Positions 1 through 6,827 of a DNA stretch of 12,584 nucleotides are shown here, piece by piece (the first letter of the stretch is position 1; each line of letters starts with the position of its first letter). The stretch spans positions 1-12,584 of the forward strand of contig CAZNPU010000042.1 in assembly GCA_964575335.1 (NCBI GenBank), in the 5' to 3' direction. The position numbers and the translations under genes are program-made. Under the pieces are notes generated by a model. It saw nothing but the letters and a program-made list of their open reading frames with translations. It was not told where the DNA came from and did not search any database. This DNA comes from CAZNPU01 sp964575335. GTDB lineage: Bacteria; Planctomycetota; Phycisphaerae; Phycisphaerales; SM1A02.

Positions 1-2
1 AG

Positions 3-74
3 CTCCCCCAGCTGGACTCGAACCAGCAACCTGCCGGTTAACAGCCGGCCGCTCTACCATTGAGCTATAGGGGA
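3..74 (-). tRNA. tRNA-Asn (anticodon GUU)
   Basis: On the minus strand the sequence folds into a complete cloverleaf of 72 nt. It has a 7-bp acceptor stem (TCCCCTA with TGGGGGA, one T-G pair), a GCTC/GAGC D stem with a 7-nt loop, and a GCCGG/CCGGC anticodon stem around the loop CTGTTAA. The variable region is 5 nt, and a GCTGG/CCAGC T stem carries the loop TTCGAGT. Loop positions 34-36 read GTT, so the tRNA decodes asparagine codons. The discriminator base is G, and the next two bases are CT, so the CCA end is not encoded and must be added enzymatically. No second tRNA is seen beside it. I could not define a convincing promoter just upstream. Confidence 0.96.
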
Positions 75-356
75 TCAGGTCAGATCAGTTGTAACGCCCT
101 GAAGCTCCAGCCCAGATTCAAGCCGGACCCGCAGGGAACGTATCAGCATATCGGCAAATCCGCTGCGGTCAACCAGTCAACTGAAAGCTGATTCCCCCGC
201 CCCACCGGGCTGGCTGGAACTGACTGAACGTGCCGAAAAACAACCCGCTCGCTGCCCGGCACACAGCCAATCACATTGACTCAACCGCACCCCCAACCGG
301 CACCCCGCCGGCCGAAGCAGAACCGGTCATGATGCGCTTGCCTCAGGAGCGGTTTG

Positions 357-1370
357 TTAGACGGCGGCTGCCTTGTTGCTGCGGCGATTTCGCATCCACG
401 CTCGAACCGAAACGGCGCAGCGAACCAGTGGATCAAGCGCCGTGTGCACCGGTTTGACACTCGGCACAAGAGCCGGCAGCGTTTCCCACCGTCTGCGCAA
501 CGCCCGCAGGCTGCGCACCCGCACAACGCCGCGAGGCGTCAGCATGTGCGTGGCGTCAACGATCGCAAATCGAACGTGACATCCTCCCATCAGCTCAGCG
601 ATCATTGCCACCTGCTGCTCAGCCTCCGGCCCTACCCACCGCTCACCGCTGCGCTGCGGCACGTGGCGATACCCATGATTCTGGTGCAGAACCAGCGCCA
701 TCGGCGTGGCGTCGATCACCGGCACCGCGTGCTTGCGCGCGTTGTAGATCATCCAGTTGTCCCATCCCGGGCGGCCAACCAGAAAACGGGGCAGGTGATC
801 AAGCGTGCCGACGCGCGGAAAGACAAAGTAATCCATGCCCCACAATGAATGCAGCGTTCCATGCTCAGCTGCAAATGCGCGCACCTGCGATTCCCAATCC
901 GGTTCGGTGAAGTCGATTGGCTCGTCGATATCCACATCGCACCGCTGGCCGACCATCAAAAAGCGCTCAGCGCGTATGTGCTGCAGCGCAGCTCGAAAAT
1001 CACTCAGCAGCAGTATGTCGGCGTTGACGTAGCACAACAGATCGCTGTCACTGGCGTCGCGCACCTGCTTGAATGCTGAATCGAGATACGGCGTGCCAAG
1101 CTCGTTGCGCTCCAGATCGGGCAGATGCTGTACGTTCAGTTCAGCTGCGACATCCGCCACGCCCGGGTCATCGCCGCAGAGCACAATGTCGCAGGCCGGC
1201 TCAAGGCGTTTCCACGATTCGATTGCATTGCGCTGAATGACGCCCGTGTGCCCTACAAACGATTTAGGAATCGTGAAAATCGTCAGCGAGGGCGCACTGC
1301 CGAGCGCATCGGATTGGTGTGGCACAGGCTTCTGAACAAGCGTCAACGATGGTGTGGTCGTGGTTGACAT
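357..1370 (-). CDS. GT-A-like glycosyltransferase family protein
   Basis: This is a 337-residue protein read from ATG at 1370. An in-frame TTG nine bases upstream would give 340 residues; ATG is preferred, although neither has a clear Shine-Dalgarno. After a Ser/Thr-rich N-terminal stretch of about 25 residues, the conserved-looking part begins with SLTIFTIPKSF. It continues through YVNADILLL (about residues 114-122), where NAD sits at the place of a GT-A DxD metal/nucleotide-sugar motif, then WGMDYFVFPR, GRPGWDNWMIY and HQNHGYRHVP. This pattern fits nucleotide-diphospho-sugar transferase-like proteins of the GT-A fold, with a predicted cytoplasmic location. Donor and acceptor cannot be told. 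The last 80 or so residues are basic and not recognised. No partner sugar-pathway genes are nearby, so it may act alone or with genes beyond the tRNA. Just after the stop, a CCGGC/GCCGG dyad (297-311) lacks a T-run and is a poor terminator. Confidence 0.72.
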   Translation of the reverse strand: MSTTTTPSLTLVQKPVPHQSDALGSAPSLTIFTIPKSFVGHTGVIQRNAIESWKRLEPACDIVLCGDDPGVADVAAELNVQHLPDLERNELGTPYLDSAFKQVRDASDSDLLCYVNADILLLSDFRAALQHIRAERFLMVGQRCDVDIDEPIDFTEPDWESQVRAFAAEHGTLHSLWGMDYFVFPRVGTLDHLPRFLVGRPGWDNWMIYNARKHAVPVIDATPMALVLHQNHGYRHVPQRSGERWVGPEAEQQVAMIAELMGGCHVRFAIVDATHMLTPRGVVRVRSLRALRRRWETLPALVPSVKPVHTALDPLVRCAVSVRAWMRNRRSNKAAAV

Positions 1371-1965
1371 GACTGACAACTGTCACATCGCAGCCATGCG
1401 CAAGCTGCGAAGGGTATGCATCGGCGTCAGGAAGCGCATAAGTCGATCCTTGTCCTGAAATCGTCGATTCATTTACCCCCATCTGCAGACAAGCATATGC
1501 ACAACAATGCATACAGCTGACGGTATTTCTCGATGATTTGACGCGTGATGAGCGATGGATGCAGCGTCATGTTCTTGGTCGCGCCGCTCCAGCATGCACT
1601 GCAAGGCGTTATCGCTGCTGGTCTTGAACACGAGCGTACCATCGTCCGAATCTGTGCAGATGCATCAAATTGTTGGCTTGGCCCAATCAATTGCAGGCGA
1701 CAGATGACGGCGCCGAGATCAATATCGTGATTCAATCACGGCCGATAAAACCGCTGCGCCGTTGTTCCATCGTTGCGCAGCGCGGCATGGGAGCGAGCGA
1801 ATGCAGCTCGGGTCAAGTGCAAGCACGCGGGTCACGCGGTTATCGGAGATTGGAGATCGTGGGCGGCAAGCGGCGGGTGACAGGCGGCGGGACGTGGGCA
1901 TCTGTGCGCGTGACGCAGCTGCTGGCTGCTGCTTCTTCGAACGAACAACGGCACAGTGCGCTGAG

Positions 1966-1971
1966 TAGAAT
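1966..1971 (+). promoter_or_regulatory. Possible -10 element for the FmdB-like gene
   Basis: TAGAAT matches five of six bases of the sigma70 -10 consensus and lies about 90 bases before the FmdB-like start. No good -35 is present at 16-18 bases, so this is only a candidate. If it is used, transcription would start a few bases before the hairpin at 1985-2026. Confidence 0.3.
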
Positions 1972-1984
1972 AACCTGTGTTCGC

Positions 1985-2026
1985 ATGGCATCTGGGGCTC
2001 AAGGGGCTCCAGTTGGTCCATGCCAT
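1985..2026 (+). promoter_or_regulatory. Strong hairpin in the leader of the FmdB-like gene
   Basis: ATGGCAT (1985-1991) pairs perfectly with ATGCCAT (2020-2026). Stacked inside is a 9-bp stem (1992-2000 with 2004-2012, including two G-T pairs) closed by a 3-base loop. The two stems are separated by a 7-base bulge (TTGGTCC) on the 3' side only. No T-run follows, so it does not look like an intrinsic terminator. It ends 36 bases before the FmdB-like ATG and could be a structured 5' leader or a protein-binding site. Confidence 0.45.
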
Positions 2027-2062
2027 TTGTTCTCCGATCAATGCCAGAATGTGGATCGACCC

Positions 2063-2356
2063 ATGCCTACCTATGTCTATCAAGTGATCAACAGCGACGG
2101 CTCTGATGGAGAGATCTTTGAGGTCTTCCAGAGAATGAGCGATCCGCCGCTGACGACGCACCCGGACACAGGTCAGCCGGTGCGTCGCCTCATTCAGCCG
2201 CCCATCATTCCCGGAAACTGGTCCGATCACGCCACCAAGCAGAAGCTGAGCGACAAGAACCTCAATCGGCTTGGATTCACCAAGTACGAGCGGGCAGGCG
2301 ACGGCATGTACGAGAAGAAGGCCGGGCGAGGTCCAAACGTCATTTCAGCCGACTGA
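2063..2356 (+). CDS. FmdB-family-like small protein lacking the zinc-ribbon cysteines
   Basis: This 97-residue protein starts at the ATG encoding MPTYVYQ. That start matches the invariant N-terminus of FmdB-type putative regulatory proteins (MPTYxYxC...), so longer upstream readings in the same frame are rejected. The next segment, FEVFQRMSDPPLTTHPDTGQ, also follows the family (typically FEVFQSMSDPPLTECPxCGG). The family normally binds zinc through two CxxC pairs. Here those positions read INSDGSDG and HPDTG, and the whole protein contains no cysteine. The C-terminal part (LGFTKYERAGDGMYEKKAGRGP) resembles the basic tail of the family. The fold may be kept without the metal. There is no obvious Shine-Dalgarno. 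The function of FmdB proteins is poorly defined: they were named from a formamidase gene cluster, and a regulatory role is only presumed. The gene ends five bases before a dehydrogenase remnant. Confidence 0.85.
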   Translation: MPTYVYQVINSDGSDGEIFEVFQRMSDPPLTTHPDTGQPVRRLIQPPIIPGNWSDHATKQKLSDKNLNRLGFTKYERAGDGMYEKKAGRGPNVISAD

Positions 2357-2361
2357 CCTGA

Positions 2362-2655
2362 TCCGCTGCCGCAGGCGACCTTGCCGTAATCGCGTGCGAG
2401 CAGACTGCGGACATTGCGTGCATCGTCGATGCCAATCCGCAGGCAGCTGAAGCGGCTCGAAGCGCTGCGCCTGCCTGCGCAATCGCCACGACGCTTGATG
2501 AACTGCTGAAGCGCGAACTCGCCGGCATCGTCATCGCCACCCCCAGCTCGCTGCACGCTGAGCAGACCATTGCTGCTCTGGAGCGGGGCGTTGCGGTGTT
2601 CTGTCAGAAGCCGCTGCGCGAACTGCGTGCTGCAACAGGACAGCCGTGGCGTTGA
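2362..2655 (+). pseudogene. Gfo/Idh/MocA-family oxidoreductase remnant
   Basis: This frame is open between TGA codons (2359-2361 and 2653-2655) but has no plausible start codon at its 5' end. Its translation is unmistakably family-like: DIACIVDANPQAAEAARSA matches the second beta strand and dinucleotide-binding region, and TTLDELLKRELAGIVIATPS, SLHAEQTIAALERGVAVF and CQKPL match the stretch ending in the family's (E/Q)KP motif, whose lysine is catalytic. The GxGxxG start of the Rossmann fold and the entire C-terminal substrate domain (normally 200 or more residues) are missing. After KPL, a shift to another frame gives RTACCNRTAVALIAC, which resembles the usual RxAAExRxVVxAA continuation and suggests a frameshift as well as truncation. 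The scar is wedged between the convergent FmdB-like and ABC genes. It is presumably non-functional. Confidence 0.82.
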
Positions 2656-2664
2656 TCGCCTGTT

Positions 2665-5601
2665 TCACCAATAAATGTAGCGCAGGAGCAGTCGCCGCTC
2701 GCGTTCAGGCAGCGCTCGCACATCAGGAATGAGAAAGCGATTCTCATCGGTGTCCAGCAGCATCTTGCCATGCGCGCCGTAGTCGTACGCCCGGTCGGCC
2801 TGCCACCGAAGCGTGAAACGCTGGGGACCCAGGTCCGTCTCCACGCTGAAGTTGAGATAGTTGTTGACCGCTTCGATGCGATCGATTGAGAGAATGGTGT
2901 GAACGAAGTAACGCCTTTGGAGCGACGCTTCGATCAACTGCTGCACTTCGGCCGGCCAGGATTCAAGATCGCGAATGATGCCGATCTCAACCTCATGCCC
3001 GCGTGAATCGGCATAGCGCAACGAGATGTACTGGCGCGGATAATGCACCGGGAAACACCGCAGCGCGAAGACGCCGCCATACAGCCCCTCGTTGAGCACC
3101 GTTACGTGCAGCGCATCGTGGTTGCCAAGATGCACCCGGGCAATTTCTGGTTCAAGCCACCGTGTGCGATGACCGCGCAGCGGAGGCAGCACATTGTGCT
3201 GAGCGTCGGCATCAGCCTCAGCGTGATCATGATCACCGTCATCATCACATTGGCGTTCTGTCAGATCGCAAAAGCGATGCCCGATACTTGATCCATTGTG
3301 CTGTGTTGCCGTCAGGCTGTAGAGTTCATCAATGCCCGCCTGCACATGAACGCCCTGCTGCAATCGCACCATGCGCGCAAACTGACCGTCTCGCGCCATG
3401 AGTTCCGCAGGCGTGCCTTCTTCGATAATGCGGCCGTTGTCGATCACCACCACGCGATGGGCACTGCGCAGCGTGCTGAGTCGGTGCGCGATGGCGATGG
3501 TCGTGCGACCTCGCACCACTTCCGCCAGCGCAGCTTGAATCGCCGCCTCGCTCTCAGCATCCACGCTGCTGGTGGCTTCATCGAGAATGAGAATGCGCGG
3601 ATCGGTCAGCAGCACGCGTGCAATGCCTATGCGCTGCCGCTCGCCACCGGAAAGCCCTGCGCCGCGCTCGCCAACCCATGTGTCATACGCGTGCGGCTGG
3701 CGCAGGATGAAATCGTGGCAGTTAGCCGATTTGGCTGCGCTGATCACTTCATCCGGCTGAGCATCGGGCTTGCCATAGGCCAGGTTCTCCCAAATGCTGC
3801 CGCGGAACAGGAAAGGCTCCTGCAGCACGACGCCCACCTGGCTGCGCAGTTCATCTTTGGGAATGTCGCGCACGTCGTAGCCATCAACCAGCACGCGCCC
3901 TTCGTTCACGTCATAAAAGCGGCAGATCAGATTCACCAGGGTTGTTTTGCCCGAGCCGCTCTGCCCCACCACGCCAATCATCTCGCCGGGTTTGATTTCC
4001 AGATTCAGGCCGCGAAGCACCGGCGAGTGACGGTTGTAGCCGAACGACACATCCTCGAACTTCACATGGCCTTTCATGGGCCGCAGATGCACCGGGTGCT
4101 GCGGGTCGGAGATCTGCACCGGCGTATCGAGAATTTCGAAAATGCGATGGGCCTGCGTGGCGAAACTGGTCAGCCAGTTGGTGAACTGCGGCAGCGTGCT
4201 AAGCGGACCGTAGAACATCCACAAGTATCCGAAGAACGCCATCAACTCGCCCAGCGTGAGGCGGTACTCCAGCACGTCGCGCCCCCCGACGTACCACACA
4301 ATCCATCCGCCCAACTGAAAGACCAGCCCCATGATCGGGTTGAAGGTGTTCATCGCCGTCTCAACATCGTGGCGGGTATGTCGAAGGTGACCGCTGACAG
4401 CGTTGAAGCGGTCCATCTCGCGCTGCTCCTGACTGAACGCCTTGACCACGCGCACCCCTGAAAGCAGCCCGGAAAGCATGCCTGCCTGTTTGCTTGAAGC
4501 ATCCCATGCCCGGTAGTTGCGCGGATAGACGTAACGCCAGAACACAATGGTTCCGCCTATCACCAGCGGCGCGGGAATGAGCGTGAACAACGCGAGCTTC
4601 GGATCGATGACGAACATCATCACGCCCACGCCCACCAGCATCAGCACCTGCAGCAGAAAGCCGCTGGTGAGCTGATTGATAAAGCCGTGCAGCGCCTCGG
4701 TGTCGTAAGCCACGCGCCCAACCAGCGAGCCAACCTGCTGCTTGTCATAAAAGCCCACGGAGAGCTGTTGCATATGCCCGACCAGCCGGCCGCGCATGTC
4801 ATACGTGATGGCGGTGCCGATTTTGCTGCCCAGACGACCGTTGATCAGGTTCACCCCCATGCGCATCACCTGTACGCCGGCAAGCACCAGCACAACGGTA
4901 AGCAGCATGTTCAAATGCTCAGCCATGCGTGACGGCTCAGCATTGATCATCTGGGCCTCAGCCGCACTGCCGGGCAGCACGTGATCCACCAGATAACGCG
5001 TCAACTGCGGCGAAACTAGATCAAGCGCAATACCCAGCAACAGCAGCGCCATCATCACCACAGCCGAAAGGCGATATGGACGCATCAGCTTCCACATGCG
5101 CATCAGGACCGCGCCGCGGCTGACGCACTGCGGGCAACTGTCGCCGCCAAACTCCAGCATCAGGCCGCAACTACGGCATCGACGCGGATCAATCCCCTCT
5201 TCCGGGGTGACCACAATGCTGTCGCCGTGAATTGCGCGATCGAGCTTGCGGGCGACTTTCTCAAAGCTGTACGCATGCCGATTGCTGAAGCGAAGCAGAT
5301 CGACGTATGTGCCGTTGATGCGAGCCTGCAGCAGCCCCGAGCCCACGCCGCTTTGAACCCGGTATTCACTGGCTTTTTTCAGTTCCAGAGCGATCTGCAG
5401 TTGCGGTTCGGCGCCATCGGACATCACCAGGAGCCGTTCGGGCGTAACTGCCAGCCAGTGATCGCGATAATGGCCTTCCAGGCCAATGTCGGTTCGCACG
5501 CTCAGAAGCAGGTCATCCGCATCCACACCCTGGGCGCGAAGCTGCTCGAATACCTCGGATGGCGGAAGCTGGCGCAGCGTGCCGTCGCCGTCGTTGTGCA
5601 T
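2665..5601 (-). CDS. ABC exporter (fused permease-ATPase) with C-terminal DUF1854 domain
   Basis: This 978-residue protein is a membrane-bound half-transporter expected to dimerise and export a substrate using ATP. Residues 1-130 form an N-terminal domain I do not recognise. Residues 142-159 form a four-cysteine zinc-ribbon-like knuckle (C142, C145, C156, C159). Residues 172-470 are the type-1 exporter transmembrane domain, with hydrophobic segments near 180-200, 230-250, 310-360 and 425-470. The ATPase follows: Walker A GQSGSGKTT (546-554), Q-loop Q594, signature LSGGERQR (650-657), Walker B LILDE (671-675), D-loop, and switch histidine H706. All catalytic residues are present. A His/Asp-rich linker (784-803) leads to a DUF1854-type domain (about 810-978). 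DUF1854 with ABC exporters is known from cyanophycin-associated loci, usually as separate genes as I recall. No cyanophycin synthetase is in this window, so the substrate is open. The gene is alone on its strand, and its ATG has only a weak Shine-Dalgarno. Confidence 0.9.
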   Translation of the reverse strand: MHNDGDGTLRQLPPSEVFEQLRAQGVDADDLLLSVRTDIGLEGHYRDHWLAVTPERLLVMSDGAEPQLQIALELKKASEYRVQSGVGSGLLQARINGTYVDLLRFSNRHAYSFEKVARKLDRAIHGDSIVVTPEEGIDPRRCRSCGLMLEFGGDSCPQCVSRGAVLMRMWKLMRPYRLSAVVMMALLLLGIALDLVSPQLTRYLVDHVLPGSAAEAQMINAEPSRMAEHLNMLLTVVLVLAGVQVMRMGVNLINGRLGSKIGTAITYDMRGRLVGHMQQLSVGFYDKQQVGSLVGRVAYDTEALHGFINQLTSGFLLQVLMLVGVGVMMFVIDPKLALFTLIPAPLVIGGTIVFWRYVYPRNYRAWDASSKQAGMLSGLLSGVRVVKAFSQEQREMDRFNAVSGHLRHTRHDVETAMNTFNPIMGLVFQLGGWIVWYVGGRDVLEYRLTLGELMAFFGYLWMFYGPLSTLPQFTNWLTSFATQAHRIFEILDTPVQISDPQHPVHLRPMKGHVKFEDVSFGYNRHSPVLRGLNLEIKPGEMIGVVGQSGSGKTTLVNLICRFYDVNEGRVLVDGYDVRDIPKDELRSQVGVVLQEPFLFRGSIWENLAYGKPDAQPDEVISAAKSANCHDFILRQPHAYDTWVGERGAGLSGGERQRIGIARVLLTDPRILILDEATSSVDAESEAAIQAALAEVVRGRTTIAIAHRLSTLRSAHRVVVIDNGRIIEEGTPAELMARDGQFARMVRLQQGVHVQAGIDELYSLTATQHNGSSIGHRFCDLTERQCDDDGDHDHAEADADAQHNVLPPLRGHRTRWLEPEIARVHLGNHDALHVTVLNEGLYGGVFALRCFPVHYPRQYISLRYADSRGHEVEIGIIRDLESWPAEVQQLIEASLQRRYFVHTILSIDRIEAVNNYLNFSVETDLGPQRFTLRWQADRAYDYGAHGKMLLDTDENRFLIPDVRALPERERRLLLRYIYW

Positions 5602-6260
5602 AAGAAATCACTCGCTCATCTCACTACGGCACACACGATGTCGGCAACAGCAACAACAACACGGACGATGCTGCATTGACCGGTCCAAACCCGGCCAGAA
5701 ACCGGTCAACGACATCGATGAGCCGTATCGAGGCCGATCCTAGAACGGGCGCAGATACGATTCGAATTCCGATGGGAATTTTTCACAAGTTGTTTAAAAA
5801 TAGCCGCTTACATCGCGCCCACACACACGCTCGCTGCGTGTTTCGCGCTGCTGAAAAGCCAATCGCACAAAGCCGGATTGCCTAGGCGCATACGCTCATC
5901 ACCCACACGCAGCAACGCAGGAATCCAGGTGGTGATGAGCCTGCTGGCCAGTACGCTCGCATTCATTTGCGGCAATCAGTGACAATCGCACCCCAAAGAT
6001 GGCCTGCGTGCGGCTTTCGCTCGCTTGCCAAAGCAAGCAATCCCGCCCGCCAGGCTCAAAGCCGAACTCAGAACCGGAGGGGCGTTTGGCACTGAACGAT
6101 ACATTGCAGGTGAGCTGGAACGGTTTCGATTCCGGCGTCGCAGCATCGCGGCTCTTTGAGCGGTTCGCCAAGCCGTGACGCTTCCCCTGGCTCAGAGCAG
6201 CGATGATCCGCCAGCGAAGCTCAGTTCAAACGAAGTGATTTCTCCGTTGCCGGGGCGCGC

Positions 6261-6288
6261 TTGAATTGGGATTCCGCCTCGCTATACT
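6261..6288 (+). promoter_or_regulatory. Sigma70-type promoter of the rplK-rplA-rplJ-rplL operon
   Basis: TTGAAT (6261-6266) and TATACT (6283-6288) are separated by 16 bases. They match four of six and five of six consensus bases for the -35 and -10 elements. Transcription would start near 6295 and leave a leader of about 100 bases before rplK. This is the best promoter I see in the window. Confidence 0.72.
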
Positions 6289-6327
6289 GGTCGATTCGAC
6301 AATTCAAACCGTTACGACCACCGCATC

Positions 6328-6354
6328 GCGTTCGGGCGGCCACAAGCCGGACGC
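6328..6354 (+). promoter_or_regulatory. Hairpin in the rplK leader, candidate autoregulatory site
   Basis: GCGTTCGG (6328-6335) pairs with CCGGACGC (6347-6354) over 8 bp with one T-G pair, enclosing an 11-base loop. It lies in the inferred leader between the promoter and the strong rplK Shine-Dalgarno (GGGAGG at 6382-6387 and GGAG at 6390-6393). In other bacteria, L1 represses the L11-L1 message by binding its leader. I infer a similar role by position only, and I did not identify the 23S-like L1-binding core. Confidence 0.35.
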
Positions 6355-6398
6355 AAGCGCCACGCAGGCGACGATGACGGTGGGAGGTAGGAGTCATC

Positions 6399-6824
6399 AT
6401 GGCCAAGAAAATTGTTAAACAGTTCAAGATTATGGCTCCGGGCGGGAAGGCGACCCCTGCGCCGCCGATCGGTCCTGCCCTGGGCGCCAACGGCGTGAAC
6501 CCCGGCCAGTTCATCCAGCAGTTCAACGAGCGCACGCGCGATTTGAACGGCAAGGTGGTTGGTTGCGTGATCACGGTGTATCAGGACCGTTCGTTCGATT
6601 TTGAGATCAAAAGCTCGCCCGCCACGGTCCTGATCAAGGAAGCCGCCGGTGCAGAAAAAGGCTCCGGCACGCCCAACTCGGTGAAGGTGGGCAAGATCAC
6701 CCGTGAGCAGGTTCGGAAGATTGCCGAGGAAAAAATGAGCGACCTGAATGCCTCCAGCATCGAGTCAGCGATGCGCATCATTGAAGGCACAGCCCGTTCC
6801 ATGGGCGTTACGGTGGAGGGCTGA
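6399..6824 (+). CDS. rplK: 50S ribosomal protein L11
   Basis: This 141-residue protein is the usual length for bacterial L11, which binds 23S rRNA at the GTPase-associated centre and is needed for stringent-response sensing by RelA on stalled ribosomes. The N-terminal domain carries APPIGPALGANGVNPGQFIQ (about residues 22-41). The C-terminal rRNA-binding domain contains GSGTPNSVKVGKITREQVRK, MSDLNASSIESAMRIIEGTA and the final SMGVTVEG, all typical of the family. A strong Shine-Dalgarno cluster (GGGAGGTAGGAG, 6382-6393) fixes the ATG. It is the first gene of the operon, and rplA follows after only three bases. nusG, the usual upstream partner, is absent here, so L11 is apparently transcribed from its own promoter. 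Confidence 0.98.
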   Translation: MAKKIVKQFKIMAPGGKATPAPPIGPALGANGVNPGQFIQQFNERTRDLNGKVVGCVITVYQDRSFDFEIKSSPATVLIKEAAGAEKGSGTPNSVKVGKITREQVRKIAEEKMSDLNASSIESAMRIIEGTARSMGVTVEG

Positions 6825-6827
6825 GCC

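Larger units (their letters stand above)
1371..2062. other. Gene-free stretch between glycosyltransferase and FmdB-like gene
   Basis: I see no gene here that I can defend. The stretch holds the upstream region of the minus-strand glycosyltransferase and that of the plus-strand FmdB-like gene. Small dyads are visible: TGACA-AC-TGTCA (1374-1385), TATGCA/TGCATA (1496-1513) and CGTGAT-TCA-ATCACG (1726-1740). Two overlapping minus-strand reading frames around 1469-1735 give protein-like text, but neither has a good start or a family I recognise. They could be the remains of a decayed gene. Confidence 0.5.
5602..6398. other. Divergent intergenic region between ABC exporter and rplK
   Basis: This stretch is about 800 bases and I see no gene in it that I trust. 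It must hold the promoter for the minus-strand ABC gene, probably in the AT-rich part near 5765-5810, where I cannot fix a -35/-10 pair. It also holds the rplK promoter and leader, listed separately. Dyads are present at 5825-5841 (ACACGC/GCGTGT) and 6023-6038 (GCTTGC-CAAA-GCAAGC). A CAA-rich simple repeat lies near 5645-5660. A 90-codon minus-strand frame (5899-6171) resembles no family I know. secE, nusG and tRNA-Trp, common upstream of rplK, are not here. Confidence 0.55.

Noticed and set aside
1..356. Possible integration site or mobile element at the tRNA-Asn 3' end
   Set aside because: The 3' end of the tRNA lies at the window edge, and no direct repeat of it or integrase gene is seen inside the window.
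1670..2356. 228-codon reading of the FmdB-like gene from an upstream ATG
   Set aside because: The family's N-terminus MPTYxY begins at 2063. The upstream 131 codons are low-quality text running through a strong hairpin.
3298..4461. 387-codon plus-strand open frame
   Set aside because: It is fully antisense to the ATPase and permease part of the ABC exporter, whose motifs are intact. Its His/Ala-rich text matches no family and is explained by the codon pattern of the opposite strand.
5640..5665. CAA-rich short repeat upstream of the ABC gene
   Set aside because: It is a very short, imperfect simple repeat with no spacing pattern, so it is not a CRISPR or a meaningful tandem array.
5775..5786. 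DnaA-box-like TTTTTCACA
   Set aside because: It is a single 8-of-9 match with no cluster of boxes, no dnaA/dnaN neighbour and no AT-rich unwinding region, so an origin is not supported.
5899..6171. 90-codon minus-strand frame in the ABC-rplK gap
   Set aside because: It has no recognised family and no Shine-Dalgarno. It was kept only as a remark in the intergenic entry.
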